Both the position numbers and the translations under genes were made by a program. Shown here one piece after another: positions 6,704 to 7,436 of a stretch of DNA of 7,436 bases. The DNA comes from CAZIRO01 sp964541595. Lineage in GTDB: Bacteria; Acidobacteriota; HRBIN11. Position 1 is the first letter of the stretch. Each line of letters begins with the position of its first letter. The notes below the pieces were generated by a model. The model saw only the letters and a list, made by a program, of their open reading frames with translations, had not been told where the DNA came from and did no database searches. The stretch is from contig CAZIRO010000139.1 of assembly GCA_964541595.1 (NCBI GenBank), forward strand, positions 1 to 7,436. The letters are read 5' to 3'.

Positions 6704-7357
6704 ATGCGTACCATCACCCCGCCGGGTGTGATCGATATTGGTATCGCGTGCCAGGACTATCTGGTGCGCATCCCCGGCTGGACCGAAACGCGGTTCCTGC
6801 AGGAAGCCCCGGAGACTGTTTTCTGGGAGTTCGAAGATGGAGACATCATCGTGCATTCTCCGGTCGGTATCCGGCATCAGCAAATCGTGGGGTTCTTAAC
6901 TTTTCTAATGCGAGGGTTCGTTCGGGATCGCCTTCCGGGTGAAGTACTGAACGGGCCGGCCGTGGTGCGTTTGCGGCCGAACCTGCTGTACGAACCGGAC
7001 ATTTTCTTTGTCGCCGCCGACCAGATGGACCGCCTGCGCGCAAATTACCTGGACGGCGCACCCCGGCTGGTCGTGGAGGTCACTTCGCCGTCCACACGAA
7101 ATTACGACCTGACCACCAAGGCGTGGCAGTACATGCAGCACGGTGTGGACGAATTGTGGGTCGTTGACCTGGAAGTACAGGAACTGGTTCGCTGGGTGCG
7201 CACGGCAAAACGCGTCCGCAAGGGACGGATTCGCCGGGGCTGGGCAAAAAGCCGGGCGCTGCCGGGGTTTCGGTGTAAGGTGGCCTGGCTGTGGCAGAAT
7301 CCCCTGCCCAACGAGTGGGACTGCCTCCAGGAAATCCTGGCATCGATGAGTCCGTAG
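6704..7357 (+). CDS. Uma2 family (DUF820) PD-(D/E)xK nuclease-like protein
   Basis: The product is 217 aa. It shows the Uma2/DUF820 layout: W-E-F-E-D-G-D near 41-47, S-P-V-G-x-x-H-Q near 52-59, a hydrophobic helix, then E-P-D-I-x-F-V with Asp99, V-V-E-V-T-S-P-S-T with Glu125, Lys139 two turns later, and G-V-D-E-L-W-V-V-D at 147-155. Asp99, Glu125 and Lys139 are the presumed PD-(D/E)xK metal-binding and catalytic residues, so the active site looks intact. The cellular role of this abundant family is poorly defined; nuclease activity is inferred from the fold. A basic stretch rich in Arg and Lys (166-184) precedes the usual L-P-G-F segment. The ATG at 6704 has CAGGG 8 nt upstream. The gene is divergent from the WD40 operon and 22 nt upstream of a probable methyltransferase gene. 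Confidence 0.9.
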   Translation: MRTITPPGVIDIGIACQDYLVRIPGWTETRFLQEAPETVFWEFEDGDIIVHSPVGIRHQQIVGFLTFLMRGFVRDRLPGEVLNGPAVVRLRPNLLYEPDIFFVAADQMDRLRANYLDGAPRLVVEVTSPSTRNYDLTTKAWQYMQHGVDELWVVDLEVQELVRWVRTAKRVRKGRIRRGWAKSRALPGFRCKVAWLWQNPLPNEWDCLQEILASMSP

Positions 7358-7379
7358 CGTTCGCTGCGCAGAGACCTCC

Positions 7380-7436
7380 ATGACGGTTGTGGAAGAAATT
7401 CGTGACCTCTACCGGAAACGGGCAAAACATTACGAC
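7380..7436 (+). CDS. N-terminus of a probable SAM-dependent methyltransferase (partial)
   Basis: Only 19 codons from ATG are present before the window ends. The peptide contains the motif L-Y-R-K-R-A-K-H-Y-D. From memory, a leading R-K-R-A-x-x-Y-D segment is common at the start of class I SAM-dependent methyltransferases, just before the S-adenosylmethionine-binding Gly-rich motif. None of the catalytic core lies in the window, so the assignment is tentative. The start lies 22 nt after the Uma2 stop, with only a weak GAGA-type Shine-Dalgarno near 7371-7374, which suggests cotranscription with the Uma2 gene. If it is a methyltransferase, the target (small molecule, lipid, protein or DNA) cannot be told from this fragment. 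Confidence 0.5.
   Translation, partial: MTVVEEIRDLYRKRAKHYD

Overview
The window is bacterial DNA of moderately high G+C (estimated by eye). It holds two divergent transcription units, with good Shine-Dalgarno sites, overlapping genes and secretion signals. Nothing in it fixes the phylum. Large secreted WD40 proteins plus a Uma2-family protein would fit, for example, Chloroflexota, Cyanobacteria or Rhodothermota-like lineages, but that is only a guess.

Minus-strand unit (80-6375). About 85% of the window is two giant tandem genes read leftward. Gene A (3307-6375, 1022 aa) and gene B (80-3331, 1083 aa with its start corrected to GTG) share one layout: an N-terminal signal peptide, 21 WD40-type blades by my manual count (three times seven, so plausibly three seven-bladed propellers), and a short C-terminal domain around W-x-x-x-T-x-x-G-Y-x-N-A-S-P. 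That domain is followed by a tail containing Ile-Pro-Cys. Individual blade positions match between the two (for example blades 1, 12 and 21), so they look like an old whole-gene duplication. They overlap by 25 bp, and the strong Shine-Dalgarno of gene B lies inside the last codons of gene A, so they are probably translationally coupled. No catalytic domain is visible in either. They are best read as exported scaffolds that bind proteins or ligands outside the cytoplasm.

Intergenic region (6376-6703). It contains a candidate sigma70-type promoter for each direction, each placing the transcription start about 30 nt before its gene. Between them lie about 200 bp of unexplained sequence with a weak 47-codon ORF.

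Plus-strand unit (6704-end). A Uma2-family (DUF820) protein with a PD-(D/E)xK nuclease-like core is followed 22 nt later by the first 19 codons of a probable SAM-dependent methyltransferase, cut off by the window edge.

Left edge (1-79). This short stretch lies beyond the end of gene B. One plus-strand frame there reads like real protein and may be the remnant or tail of a convergent gene. I see no RNA gene, insertion sequence, CRISPR array or origin.
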